A stretch of DNA of 64,000 bases from a bacterium (GTDB taxonomy: Bacteria > CAIWAD01): positions 11,973 to 75,972 of the forward strand of contig JAUXWS010000019.1 of assembly GCA_030685015.1 (NCBI GenBank), in the 5' to 3' direction. The number at the start of each line of letters is the position of its first letter. Positions within the stretch are counted from its first letter, which is position 1. The notes below the pieces were generated by a model that saw nothing but the letters and a program-made list of their open reading frames with translations, did no database searches and had not been told where the DNA came from. This document shows, piece after piece, positions 33,752 through 42,008 of the stretch. Made by a program: the position numbers and the translations under genes.

Positions 33752-35629
33752 ATGCGTCGCGTGATGATCGTCAGCCGCGATCCGGCCGTCCTCAAGCAGG
33801 CGGGGAGCTTGATGCTGGCCGGGTGCCGCGTGGAGTGCCTCCTCAGCGGCGCCGAGCTGCTGGAGCGCCTCCAACGCGAGAGCGCCACTCTGCTCCTGCT
33901 TCATCCCGACCCCGAGGACATGAGCGCGGCGGAGCTGGTCCAGCGCATCGAGCGGCTGGAGCGTCGTCCGCCCTGGGCCGTGGTCGGACCGGACGGCGAC
34001 GTGCGCGGCGCGCTGGCCTGGATCCGGCGCGGGGCCCTGGACTACCTGCCCATCGCTGGCGCTTGGGAGCATGGCCTGGTGGAAGAGATGGAGCAGCTGC
34101 TGGCCCGGGCCGACAGCCAGGGCCAGTTGGACCAGGCCCGCCGCGAGCGGGAGGCGCGGACGCGCCACCGCGACCTGCTGCTGGACATCGCCCCCGGCCT
34201 GCTGGTGGCCGCCTCGCCCGAGGGTCTCGTCCTGGCCTGCAACGAGGCGGCCCGGCGCTGTGGACTGCAGGCGGGCGGACGGCTGCCCGAAGCGGGCGGC
34301 GCCGGCGACTGGACCCCGCCCGCCGCCATTTTCGGGAGCATGGAGTGCATCCGCCGCGAGCAGGAGCTGGGCGGCTTGCTCTATGACGTCCATTGGTGCT
34401 CGCGCAACGGACGGGCGGTCTGCCTGGCCATGGAGAAAGGTCCACGCCTCATCGAGGAGCGCCGTCGTCGCCGCATGGAGAACCGCCGCCTGCTGGCCCA
34501 GAAAATGGACTCGCTCAACGAGCTGGCCAGTCACCTGGCCCACGACATCAGCAACCAGCTGCTGGTGATCATGGGCTACTCCGACATGCTGCGCGACCAC
34601 CTGGCCGACGACGCGGGCGCCGCGCAATGGACCCAGTCGATCCGCAAGGCGGCCGAGGGGGTCAGCCAGCACACACGGCGCCTCATCAGCTTCACCCGCG
34701 GGCGGGGCGGCCAGTTCGGACCGCTCGACCTGCACGCCCTGCTCCGCCAAGTGGCGGAGCGCATGCGGCCGGAACACCCGCTCATCCAGATGCGCCTGCG
34801 GCTGGACGCCGCCGAGTGCCGCATCTGGGGCGATGCCGGCCGGCTGGAGGACGCCCTGCACAACATCTGCCGCAACGCCTGCGAAGCCATGCCGCGGGGC
34901 GGCCTGCTCGTGCTGCAGTCGCGCAACCTGCGGCCGGAGGGCGGCCCCCCCGAGTCGGATCGGTTGCCCGACACGCACATCCAGGTCAGCGTCCGCGACA
35001 CGGGCATCGGCATGAGCGAGGAGACGCTGGAGCGGATCTTCGATCCCTTCTTCACCACGCGCAAGCGGGAGGGCGGGGCCGGCCTGGGCCTGAGCAGCGC
35101 CTGGAGCATCGTCCGCGGCCACAAGGGCAACCTCGACGCCGACAGCACGCTGGGCAACGGCACGCAGATCCGCATCCTCCTGCCTCTGCACCGGGAGAAC
35201 ACGGCGCCGGCGGCGGACAGCGAGAACCCGGGCGGACATGTGCTGGTGGTGGACGACGACGAGGTGGTGCGCGGCGTGGTGCAGAGCATCCTGCGCGCCC
35301 TGGGTTGGCAGGTCAGCTCCTTCTCCAGCGCCGTGGAGACCCTGGCCTGGTTCGATGCCCAGCGGCCGCACCTCGACCTGGCCCTGCTCGACCTGCGCAT
35401 GCCCCACATGAACGGCTGGGAGCTGCTGGGCGAGCTGCGTCGCCGCGATCCACGCCTGCGCGCCCTCATCATGACGGCCTGGGCCGACGACCTGCTCTCG
35501 CAGCAGGTGGATCCCAAAGTCGTGCTGGGGGTGTTGAAGAAGCCCTTCGAGCTGGAGGAGCTGCACACCCATGTCATGAGTGCGCTGGCCATCATCCAGG
35601 CCGAGCGCCAGGGCCACGGCGCGGGTTGA
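33752..35629 (+). CDS. Hybrid histidine kinase with pseudo-receiver and receiver domains
   Basis: A 625-residue cytoplasmic kinase without membrane segments. Residues about 1-120 resemble a receiver domain (RRVMIVSRDPAV) but the phosphorylation strand reads LLLLHPDPEDM, so the acceptor Asp is apparently lost. A PAS-like region follows (DIAPGLLVAASPEG). The H-box is HLAHDISNQLLVIMGYS with His254. The ATPase domain has NICRNACEAM, DTGIGMSEETLERIFDPFF and GGAGLGLS. The C-terminal receiver keeps Asp547 (LLDLRMPHMNG) and Lys597 (LKKPFE). GGAG lies eight bases before the ATG. Target regulator unknown; the gene closes the LptF/LptG operon. Confidence 0.9.
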   Translation: MRRVMIVSRDPAVLKQAGSLMLAGCRVECLLSGAELLERLQRESATLLLLHPDPEDMSAAELVQRIERLERRPPWAVVGPDGDVRGALAWIRRGALDYLPIAGAWEHGLVEEMEQLLARADSQGQLDQARREREARTRHRDLLLDIAPGLLVAASPEGLVLACNEAARRCGLQAGGRLPEAGGAGDWTPPAAIFGSMECIRREQELGGLLYDVHWCSRNGRAVCLAMEKGPRLIEERRRRRMENRRLLAQKMDSLNELASHLAHDISNQLLVIMGYSDMLRDHLADDAGAAQWTQSIRKAAEGVSQHTRRLISFTRGRGGQFGPLDLHALLRQVAERMRPEHPLIQMRLRLDAAECRIWGDAGRLEDALHNICRNACEAMPRGGLLVLQSRNLRPEGGPPESDRLPDTHIQVSVRDTGIGMSEETLERIFDPFFTTRKREGGAGLGLSSAWSIVRGHKGNLDADSTLGNGTQIRILLPLHRENTAPAADSENPGGHVLVVDDDEVVRGVVQSILRALGWQVSSFSSAVETLAWFDAQRPHLDLALLDLRMPHMNGWELLGELRRRDPRLRALIMTAWADDLLSQQVDPKVVLGVLKKPFELEELHTHVMSALAIIQAERQGHGAG

Positions 35630-35649
35630 GCAACCCCGCGGCGGGTTGA

Positions 35650-37404
35650 TCAATCGGTTCCCGCCAGCCGCCTGAGCAACTCCGCGAACTCCTGCCGATG
35701 CTCGTCCTTGCCCTGGATCTCGCGCATGCGCTTCAGATCGCGGGCCCGCTCCAGATGACGCAGCAAGTCCCGCGCCTCCTCGGCATCGCCCGGTCGGGGC
35801 GCCTCGACCAGGGCGGCCAGGGCCAGCTCGCGGATGTGGGTGTTGGTGCAGGAGTGGGCCCAGCTCTCCACGCTTTCATCCTCGCCGCCATGAGCCTCCA
35901 TTGCCTGCCGCATCGCCTCGCGCAGGAGGGGGTGGCCCAGCTCGTCCAGGTCCAGGCTCTCGGCGATCTCGTCGCGCGCCTCGGCGTTGCGCAGGAAGAT
36001 CTCGAAGAGGGAGAGCTCGCGCCGCTCCTCCCGGCCCAGGGCGCGACGGTCCAGCCGGGGCAGGACATCGTCCCGCGCGGTGGCGGGCGCGGCATGATCG
36101 GCACGGCGCAGTTGTTCGCGGGAGAGCTTGTCCACCTCGTGGACCGGGATGCCGCTGGCCGCCGCGATGCGCTGCACCAGCTGCGTGCGGTGCAGCAGGT
36201 CCTCGACCAGGCCCGCGGCGCCGGCCAGGTTCTGCACGAAGTCGCGGAACTCGGCCGGGGTGGCCTGGTCCTGACGTTGGCGGAACTCGGCGATGCGGTA
36301 GCGGAAATAGTCCGCCGACTCGTCGAGCAGGCGCCGCATCTCGTCCGCCCCGCTGTTCCGCACCACGTCGTCGGGGTCCTGTCCTTCCGGCAGCCGGCAG
36401 ACGCGCAAGTCCAGGCCGGCCCCGATCAGGCTGGCGGCGCCGCGCGCCATGGCCTTCTGCCCCGCCGCGTCGCCGTCATAGAGGAAGATGACACGGTCGG
36501 CGAAGCGCTTGAGCAGGAGCGCCTGCTCCGGCGTGAGGGCCGTGCCCAGGGTGGCCGCCACGTGGCGGATGCCGGCGCCCCACAACCCGATGAGATCCAT
36601 GTAGCCCTCGACGAGCAGGACCGTGCGCTCGCGGCGGATCTCGTTCTTGTTCTCGAAGAGCCCGTAGAGGCTGCGCCCCTTGTGATAGAGCGGCGTCTCC
36701 GGGCTGTTGATGTACTTGGGCTGGTCCTTCGCCTCGCCGATGACGCGCCCGCCGAAGCCGATCACCGTCCCCACCACGCTGCGGATGGGAAAAATGAGGC
36801 GCCCGCGGTAGCGGTCGTAGACGCGGCCGCTCTCGCTGCGCAGGCAAACGCCGGCCTGCACCAGCAGGTCCTCGCCCAAGCCCAGGCCGCGTGCGTAGTC
36901 GACCAGCCCCTGCCAGTCGTCGGCGGACCAGCCCAGCTGGAAGCGCTCCTGGATCTCGCCGCCCAGGGCGCGACGGGCCAGATAGTCGGCCAGGGGGCCG
37001 GGTTGGCGGACCTGGGCCTGCAGCGCTTTCCGGAAGAAGTCCAGCGCCGCCTGGTTGACTGTTTGCAGACGCTCCTCCAGCGTGCGGGTCTCCGGCTCGC
37101 GGCTGTCCTCGTCGGGCACGGCGATGCCGGCCCGGTCGGCCAGCCGCCGCACCGCCTGCGGGAAGGACAGCCCCTCCGCCTCCATCACGAAGCCGATGAC
37201 GTTGCCGCCCTTGCCGCAACCGAAACACTTGTAGAGGCGCAGGGAAGGATTGACCGTGAAGGAGGGCGTCTTCTCCTGGTGGAAGGGACACAGGCCCTTG
37301 TAGTGGGCGCCGGCCCGCTTGAGGGTCAGGTACTCGGTGACGAGATCGACGATGTCGACGGCGTCCAGCACCTGCTGGATGATCTGCTCGGGTATACGTC
37401 CCAT
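35650..37404 (-). CDS. dnaG: DNA primase
   Basis: A 584-residue primase. The N-terminal zinc ribbon has CPFH (Cys39, His42) and CFGC (Cys60, Cys63). The RNA polymerase domain contains GRLIFPIRSVVGTVIGFGGR and the TOPRIM residues LLVEGYMDLIG and FLYDGDAAGQKA. The C-terminal helicase-binding part is less conserved. Start at 37404 gives the usual N-terminus MGRIPEQIIQ; an ATG at 37419 overlaps mutS2. It ends 20 bases from the convergent kinase stop. Confidence 0.95.
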   Translation of the reverse strand: MGRIPEQIIQQVLDAVDIVDLVTEYLTLKRAGAHYKGLCPFHQEKTPSFTVNPSLRLYKCFGCGKGGNVIGFVMEAEGLSFPQAVRRLADRAGIAVPDEDSREPETRTLEERLQTVNQAALDFFRKALQAQVRQPGPLADYLARRALGGEIQERFQLGWSADDWQGLVDYARGLGLGEDLLVQAGVCLRSESGRVYDRYRGRLIFPIRSVVGTVIGFGGRVIGEAKDQPKYINSPETPLYHKGRSLYGLFENKNEIRRERTVLLVEGYMDLIGLWGAGIRHVAATLGTALTPEQALLLKRFADRVIFLYDGDAAGQKAMARGAASLIGAGLDLRVCRLPEGQDPDDVVRNSGADEMRRLLDESADYFRYRIAEFRQRQDQATPAEFRDFVQNLAGAAGLVEDLLHRTQLVQRIAAASGIPVHEVDKLSREQLRRADHAAPATARDDVLPRLDRRALGREERRELSLFEIFLRNAEARDEIAESLDLDELGHPLLREAMRQAMEAHGGEDESVESWAHSCTNTHIRELALAALVEAPRPGDAEEARDLLRHLERARDLKRMREIQGKDEHRQEFAELLRRLAGTD

Positions 37405-37411
37405 CGCGGTG

Positions 37412-39877
37412 TCACACATCCAGCTTGATGATCGTCACCCCGTCGCCGCCCTCCTCGGGCTGCCCGTCGCGGAAGCTGAGCACGAGGGGCGTCCGCCGCA
37501 GGTGGTCCTGCACCACCTGGCGCAGGACGCCCGTCCCCTTGCCGTGCAGGATGGTGGCGAAGCCCAGTCCGCTCACGAGGCAGTCGTCCAGGTAGGCGTC
37601 CAGGTCGGCGAGGGCCTCGTCGGCGCTGCGGCCACGCAGGTCGAGGCGCAGGCCGGGATCGCTCGTCGTCACGCTGACGCCGCCCCGCCCCCCGGCGTCG
37701 CGGCCGCCCGCTTTCCCGCCGCGCTCCTCGGCCAGCACCTCCAGCACGCGGTCGCGATCAACCGTCAGCTTGAGGATGCCGGCCTCCACCTGCAGGCGCG
37801 CCCCCTCCTTCTCGACCCGCACGACGCGGGCGGGTGTCTCCAGATCCTTGAGACGGACACGATCCCCCGGTTTGAGGGGGCCGCTGACCCGTGCCGGCGG
37901 CGCGGGCGGGGCCAGTTGCCGCTCCTGCCGCTCAAGCTGCTGGAGGTGGTCGGCGATCACCATCCGTCCCGCCTGGACCGTCACCCGCTCGGCGCCGCCC
38001 TGGCGGATCTCGCGCACAGTGTTCTCCACCAGGCGACCCGCGCCCTTGACGATGCGGGCCGCCTCGGCCACCGCCTCGTGCTTCAGCTGGCGGGCCTCCT
38101 TCTGGGCCGCCTTGAGCTTCTCCTCGTAGCGGGCGACCAGGCTCTCCAGCTTGATGCGCGCCGCCTCGGCGGACTGGCGGTCCCGCTCCGCCGCCGCGGC
38201 CCGCGCCTGCAGGTCGCCGATCAGCCGCGCCAGGTTCTTCTGCTCGCTGCCCAGGTAGTGGCGGGCGCGGTCGAGCAGCACGCGCGGCATCTCCATCCGC
38301 TGCAGGATCTCCAGGGCGTAGCTGGAGCCGGGCACGCCCTGCACCAGGCGGAAAGTGGGGGAGATGCTGCGCTCGTCGAAGCTCATGGAGGCGTTCTGCA
38401 GGCCCGGCTGGTCATGGGCGAAGGCCTTGAGCTGGCCCAGGTGGGTGCTGACCACGGTCAGGCCGGGGCTGAGCAGCATGCGCTCCAGGAAGGCCATGGC
38501 CACGGCGCTGCCCTCCTCGGGGTCGGTGCCGCTGCCCAGTTCGTCCACCAGGAAGAGTCCGCGGCGCGGGGCCTGCTCGAGGATGATGCGCATGCGGGCC
38601 AGGTGGCTGGCATATGTGGAGAGGTCGTTCTCGATGGATTGCTGGTCCCCGATGTCGGTCAGCACCGTGTCGAAGAGGGGAATGCGCGTGCCCTCGCCAC
38701 AGGGCAGGGGGAGGCCCAGCCGCGGCATCAGGGCGAAGAGACCCACCGTCTTCATCGCCACGGACTTGCCGCCGGCGTTGGGGCCGGAGATGAGCAGGAT
38801 GCGGTTGCCGCCGCCGCCCAGCCGCAGGTCAAGGGGCACCACCTCGAGATGGCGGGCCAGCAGGGGGTGGCGCCCCTGGACAATGACCAGATCCATGCCG
38901 TCGGCCAGGGCGGGGACGCAGGCCCCCAGATCGCGGCCCCAGCGGGCGCGGGCCTTGAGATGGTCCAGTTCGCGCAGCACGCGGCGCGTCTCCGCCAGCT
39001 CCGGCAGGCGTTCCCGCAAGCGGTCGGACAACTCGCGCAGGATACGCGCCTCCTCGCGGCGGATCTCCACCTCGGCCCGGCTGAGGCGGGTGCGGATCTC
39101 CAGACAGGAGGCGGGCTCCACGAAGAGGGTACGCCCGCTCTGGCTCTGGTCCACCACCAGCCCCTGGACGCGACCCAGGGCCCCGGCATTGACCGGCAGC
39201 ACGGGCCGGCCCTCCCGCCAACCCAGGCCCGTGTCGCCCAGCAGGCCGCGCCCGCGCCATTCCGTCTCCACCTTCTCCAGTTCGCGGCGCAGACGGCCCT
39301 CCTCCGCGACGTACAGGCGGCGGAGGCGGCCCAGTTCCGGCGAGGCCGAGTCGAGCAGACCGCCATCCTCGCCGATGGCGCGACGAATGGCCGTCGTCTC
39401 CCCTTCGAACGAGGCCAGTCCCGCCATCAGCTTGCCCAGGCGCGGCGCCTGGGCATCGTGCGAGCCTTGGGCCAGTCCGCCGCCCACCTCCAGCAGGGCC
39501 GCCACATCCCGCAGGGCAGGACCCTCCAGCCAGTCGGGGCTTTCCAGGAGGGCATCGAGCGGGGCCTCGCCCGTTTCCAGGACGCCCAGCGCCGGCGCGA
39601 CTCCGCGCTCGAGGGCATTCATCATTTCGCCCAGGCGGGCCAGATCCAAGCGCAGCTCCGCCTCGTCCTTGATCGGTCCGGCCGCGCGCAGGCGTGCCGC
39701 GGCCGCCCGGCTGACGGCCCGTTCGGCCACCCAGTCCAGCAGGCGATCCAGGTCCAGCACCTGGCGGGTGGCTTCTGTCAGCAGGTCGCAGGGCGGTCGG
39801 CGCCGGTCCTCGCCGCCTCGACCGTGCCGCCCCTCCCGTCGGTGGGATGGTCGGGAGGGCCCGCCGGACGGGGCCAT
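37412..39877 (-). CDS. mutS2: Endonuclease MutS2
   Basis: An 821-residue MutS-family ATPase without the mismatch-recognition domain. Walker A SGPNAGGKSVAMK is near residue 365, Walker B VDELGSGTDPEEGSA near 440, and a STHLGQLKAFA switch follows. A long coiled coil covers residues about 520-620, and the C-terminal Smr nuclease domain has LRLDLRGRSADEAL and ILHGKGTGVLRQ. MutS2 suppresses homologous recombination and acts in ribosome rescue in some bacteria. Start at 39877 chosen as the first ATG after the upstream gene; the ribosome site is weak. Confidence 0.93.
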   Translation of the reverse strand: MAPSGGPSRPSHRREGRHGRGGEDRRRPPCDLLTEATRQVLDLDRLLDWVAERAVSRAAAARLRAAGPIKDEAELRLDLARLGEMMNALERGVAPALGVLETGEAPLDALLESPDWLEGPALRDVAALLEVGGGLAQGSHDAQAPRLGKLMAGLASFEGETTAIRRAIGEDGGLLDSASPELGRLRRLYVAEEGRLRRELEKVETEWRGRGLLGDTGLGWREGRPVLPVNAGALGRVQGLVVDQSQSGRTLFVEPASCLEIRTRLSRAEVEIRREEARILRELSDRLRERLPELAETRRVLRELDHLKARARWGRDLGACVPALADGMDLVIVQGRHPLLARHLEVVPLDLRLGGGGNRILLISGPNAGGKSVAMKTVGLFALMPRLGLPLPCGEGTRIPLFDTVLTDIGDQQSIENDLSTYASHLARMRIILEQAPRRGLFLVDELGSGTDPEEGSAVAMAFLERMLLSPGLTVVSTHLGQLKAFAHDQPGLQNASMSFDERSISPTFRLVQGVPGSSYALEILQRMEMPRVLLDRARHYLGSEQKNLARLIGDLQARAAAAERDRQSAEAARIKLESLVARYEEKLKAAQKEARQLKHEAVAEAARIVKGAGRLVENTVREIRQGGAERVTVQAGRMVIADHLQQLERQERQLAPPAPPARVSGPLKPGDRVRLKDLETPARVVRVEKEGARLQVEAGILKLTVDRDRVLEVLAEERGGKAGGRDAGGRGGVSVTTSDPGLRLDLRGRSADEALADLDAYLDDCLVSGLGFATILHGKGTGVLRQVVQDHLRRTPLVLSFRDGQPEEGGDGVTIIKLDV

Positions 39878-39894
39878 GGCCGAAGGGTCGCGGC

Positions 39895-40341
39895 TCACAA
39901 CCCGAACTGCCGGAAGTGATGGCGCAGGTGGCGATCCTGCAGGGCGGCCCATTGCAGGCGGGTCAAGGATCCAAAGACCGGATGGCCATGGCGGGCGGTG
40001 GGATCGGCCAGAACCTCGCGATGAAAGCGTCTGAGCAGGCCGCGGAGGCCATCCAGCGCGGCGGGGAAGGGCTCGCCGCGCGCAGCCAGGAAGTCCACGG
40101 TGGAGGGCAGGCCCGGCGGGATGGGCCAGGGAAGCAGTGCCACTGGCCGCAACAAGATCTGAAGGAAATGAGGCGCAAGGGGTTTGGCCTGGCGCAGGCC
40201 CATGGCGATCTCCAGGGAATTGGCCAGGTGCTCCACCATGCCCAGGGCGGTCAGCCGTCCCCAGCGCGGACGCCGCCCGTCTTCCAAACCGGCCAATCGG
40301 GCAAAGGCCCACTCCACTCGGGAGGAATCAATCAGGCTCAT
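39895..40341 (-). CDS. DUF1569 (DinB-like) protein
   Basis: A 148-residue helical protein with ALGMVEHLANSLEIAMG and the C-terminal HPVFGSLTRLQWAALQDRHL and HHFRQFG, the DUF1569 pattern of the DinB/YfiT metal-binding superfamily. The His residues could bind a divalent metal. Function unknown. It lies 17 bases before mutS2. Confidence 0.78.
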   Translation of the reverse strand: MSLIDSSRVEWAFARLAGLEDGRRPRWGRLTALGMVEHLANSLEIAMGLRQAKPLAPHFLQILLRPVALLPWPIPPGLPSTVDFLAARGEPFPAALDGLRGLLRRFHREVLADPTARHGHPVFGSLTRLQWAALQDRHLRHHFRQFGL

Positions 40342-40596
40342 GGCAGGAGCATAACATTGCCCGACGAAGGCATCCCGTCTCACCGCCCGGCGCACAACAT
40401 CCCTTTGTGACAATAATGGCGGGAAATGAGCCGGAATTCAAACCAAGGCATGAGTTCATAATCGCCGCACCGTCAAATCGTAATCATCCACCCTTATCCT
40501 GAAGCTCAGTTCAAAGGTGAGAGGGCCGCTCGCGGCATGATGCTGACGACGTCGTGGCCGGAGCTACCCGGCAGCCTGGAGGGCAGGGAGGTGGAT

Positions 40597-40815
40597 ATGG
40601 GGAAAAAGGATGATCTCCCTCCCGACCCGGGACGGATCGATCTCCGCCAGGAGTTCGAGGTCATGATGGCCAGGCTGGAGCAGCAGCGGGAAGACTTGGC
40701 GTGGCTAATCGAATTGAAAAACAAAGAGAAAGCTCCGCCACCGACGGTGCGGAGCATCACGTCGCCGGCTGACGACGAGGCCGGGCCTGACCTGACTCAA
40801 GACCGGGCGACATGA
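40597..40815 (+). CDS. Small hypothetical protein
   Basis: A 72-residue, charged, probably cytoplasmic protein (MGKKDDLPPDPGRIDLRQ...) with a predicted helix around LRQEFEVMMARLEQQREDL. GGGAGG lies five bases before the ATG. I do not recognise a family. It precedes the first protease module and may or may not belong to it. Confidence 0.5.
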   Translation: MGKKDDLPPDPGRIDLRQEFEVMMARLEQQREDLAWLIELKNKEKAPPPTVRSITSPADDEAGPDLTQDRAT

Positions 40816-40908
40816 AGTCTTGCCATCGGCAGGCAAATCCTGTGTCTCGTGTGACACAAGGTCTCAGCGCATCGTCCAAATATGTACTCGGCAAAGCAGA
40901 GAATTCCC

Positions 40909-40937
40909 TTGGATGAATTCATGAAGCTGTTTATCAT
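40909..40937 (+). promoter_or_regulatory. Promoter of protease module 1
   Basis: TTGGAT (40909-40914), 17-base spacer, TATCAT (40932-40937). The segment around the -10 (GTTTATCATCCCACA) nearly matches that of module 2 (GTTTAACATCCCACA). It lies about 130 bases upstream of the A1 start, leaving a long 5' leader. Confidence 0.6.
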
Positions 40938-41067
40938 CCCACAGGATCGGCCTGACTCCGATCCAGCGACACCTGACATGACCATCAGCAACCATAGATC
41001 TGCATCCAGGCGCAGGGGCTTGACAGCTTTGCAGGCCAATGCCGGGGTGCCCACTGCAGGAGGATTC

Positions 41068-41511
41068 ATGAGGAAAGCACTCTGGTTGGCGCTCGTGCCG
41101 GCCCTGCTCTTCGCATCCAGCGATCCGACCGAGCCGGCCGACACGCCGGGGGCGGTCGCCCCCGCCCACAGCGGGATCGCCGTGGTCGCGCCCCTGGCGC
41201 CCAGCGCCGTGGATCTGGCCCACAAGGAGGCCATGATGGCTCTGGCCCTGGAACGACAGGCCTTCGTCGAGGCCTTCAACTGGAACCGGGGCGGTGATCG
41301 GGTCGAGACGGCCCGCCTCCATGCCCGCGCCATGGACGGCTTCCACCGCCGGGAGCTGGAGCTGAAGCGCGACTGGTACGCGGCCAGCGGCCAGCTTGAT
41401 CGCCTCGCCGCGATCGAGGCCGCCCTGGTGGCCCTGGAGGAAGCCGGGCGCCCGCAGCCCGAATTGGATCTGCCGCGCCCGGCGGCCCAACCACAGGAGG
41501 TGACCCCATGA
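41068..41511 (+). CDS. Module 1 small exported protein A1
   Basis: A 147-residue protein with a signal peptide (MRKALWLALVPALLFASS), a Pro/Ala-rich linker of about 35 residues, and a helical core with ALALERQAFVEAFNW, GGDRVETAR and FHRRELELKRDWYAASGQ. The core is conserved in the A proteins of modules 2 and 3. Exported to the periplasm or beyond. GGAGG lies before the ATG, and the last codons (QEVT) hold the ribosome site of B1. I do not recognise the family; it could be a chaperone, inhibitor or accessory subunit of the co-encoded peptidase. Confidence 0.82.
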   Translation: MRKALWLALVPALLFASSDPTEPADTPGAVAPAHSGIAVVAPLAPSAVDLAHKEAMMALALERQAFVEAFNWNRGGDRVETARLHARAMDGFHRRELELKRDWYAASGQLDRLAAIEAALVALEEAGRPQPELDLPRPAAQPQEVTP

Positions 41512-42008
41512 CCCGCATCGTCCTGGGTGGCCTGCTGGCCGCCCTGACCCTTGGCCTCGGCGCGATGGCCGAGGAGCGCCGCGTGGATGACGGCATCTAC
41601 ACGCTCGGCGAGGCGGCGGAGCCCACCCTGGTGCCCGCCGCCCAACTGGTGGAATCCCCCGCCAGCGGATCGCCCCCGGTCGAGTCGGGTCCGCTGGCCG
41701 AGCTGCGCGAGCGGCACCGCGCCGCGATGGAGGCCCTTATCTCCAGCCCGGACGCCGTGCGCGACCACGGGCAGGTCCTTGCCATGGAGCGGGAGCTTGT
41801 GGCGCTGAAGGAGGCCCAGCAGCGCGAGGAGCTGCTGTGGCTCAAGTCCGACGCCCTGGCCCGTGGGGACCAGGCCCTGGCCGCACGCCTGGACGAGGCG
41901 CTGGAGGAGCTGACACCGCGGATCCTGCCGCCCGCCGGGCCGGCCGTCCCGCGGGATCCGGCCACGGGCCGCACCCTGGACGGCCGTGACGAGGGAGGTG
42001 TGAGATGA
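41508..42008 (+). CDS. Module 1 small exported protein B1
   Basis: A 166-residue protein with a signal peptide (TRIVLGGLLAALTLGLGAMA), then EERRVDDGIYTLGE, a low-complexity linker, and a helical part with LAELRERHRAAMEAL and EAQQREELLWLKSDALARGD. The tail PRDPATGRTLDGRDEGGVR is shared with B2 and B3. Starts by ATGA overlap with A1 and ends by ATGA overlap with P1; the EGG codons supply the GGGAGG ribosome site of P1. Family unknown. Confidence 0.82.
   Translation: MTRIVLGGLLAALTLGLGAMAEERRVDDGIYTLGEAAEPTLVPAAQLVESPASGSPPVESGPLAELRERHRAAMEALISSPDAVRDHGQVLAMERELVALKEAQQREELLWLKSDALARGDQALAARLDEALEELTPRILPPAGPAVPRDPATGRTLDGRDEGGVR

Noticed and set aside
35621-35648. Inverted repeats (GCGGGTTG / CAACCC) between the convergent kinase and dnaG stops, as a possible terminator
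   Set aside because: Bulged short stems and no T-run on either side; not convincing.
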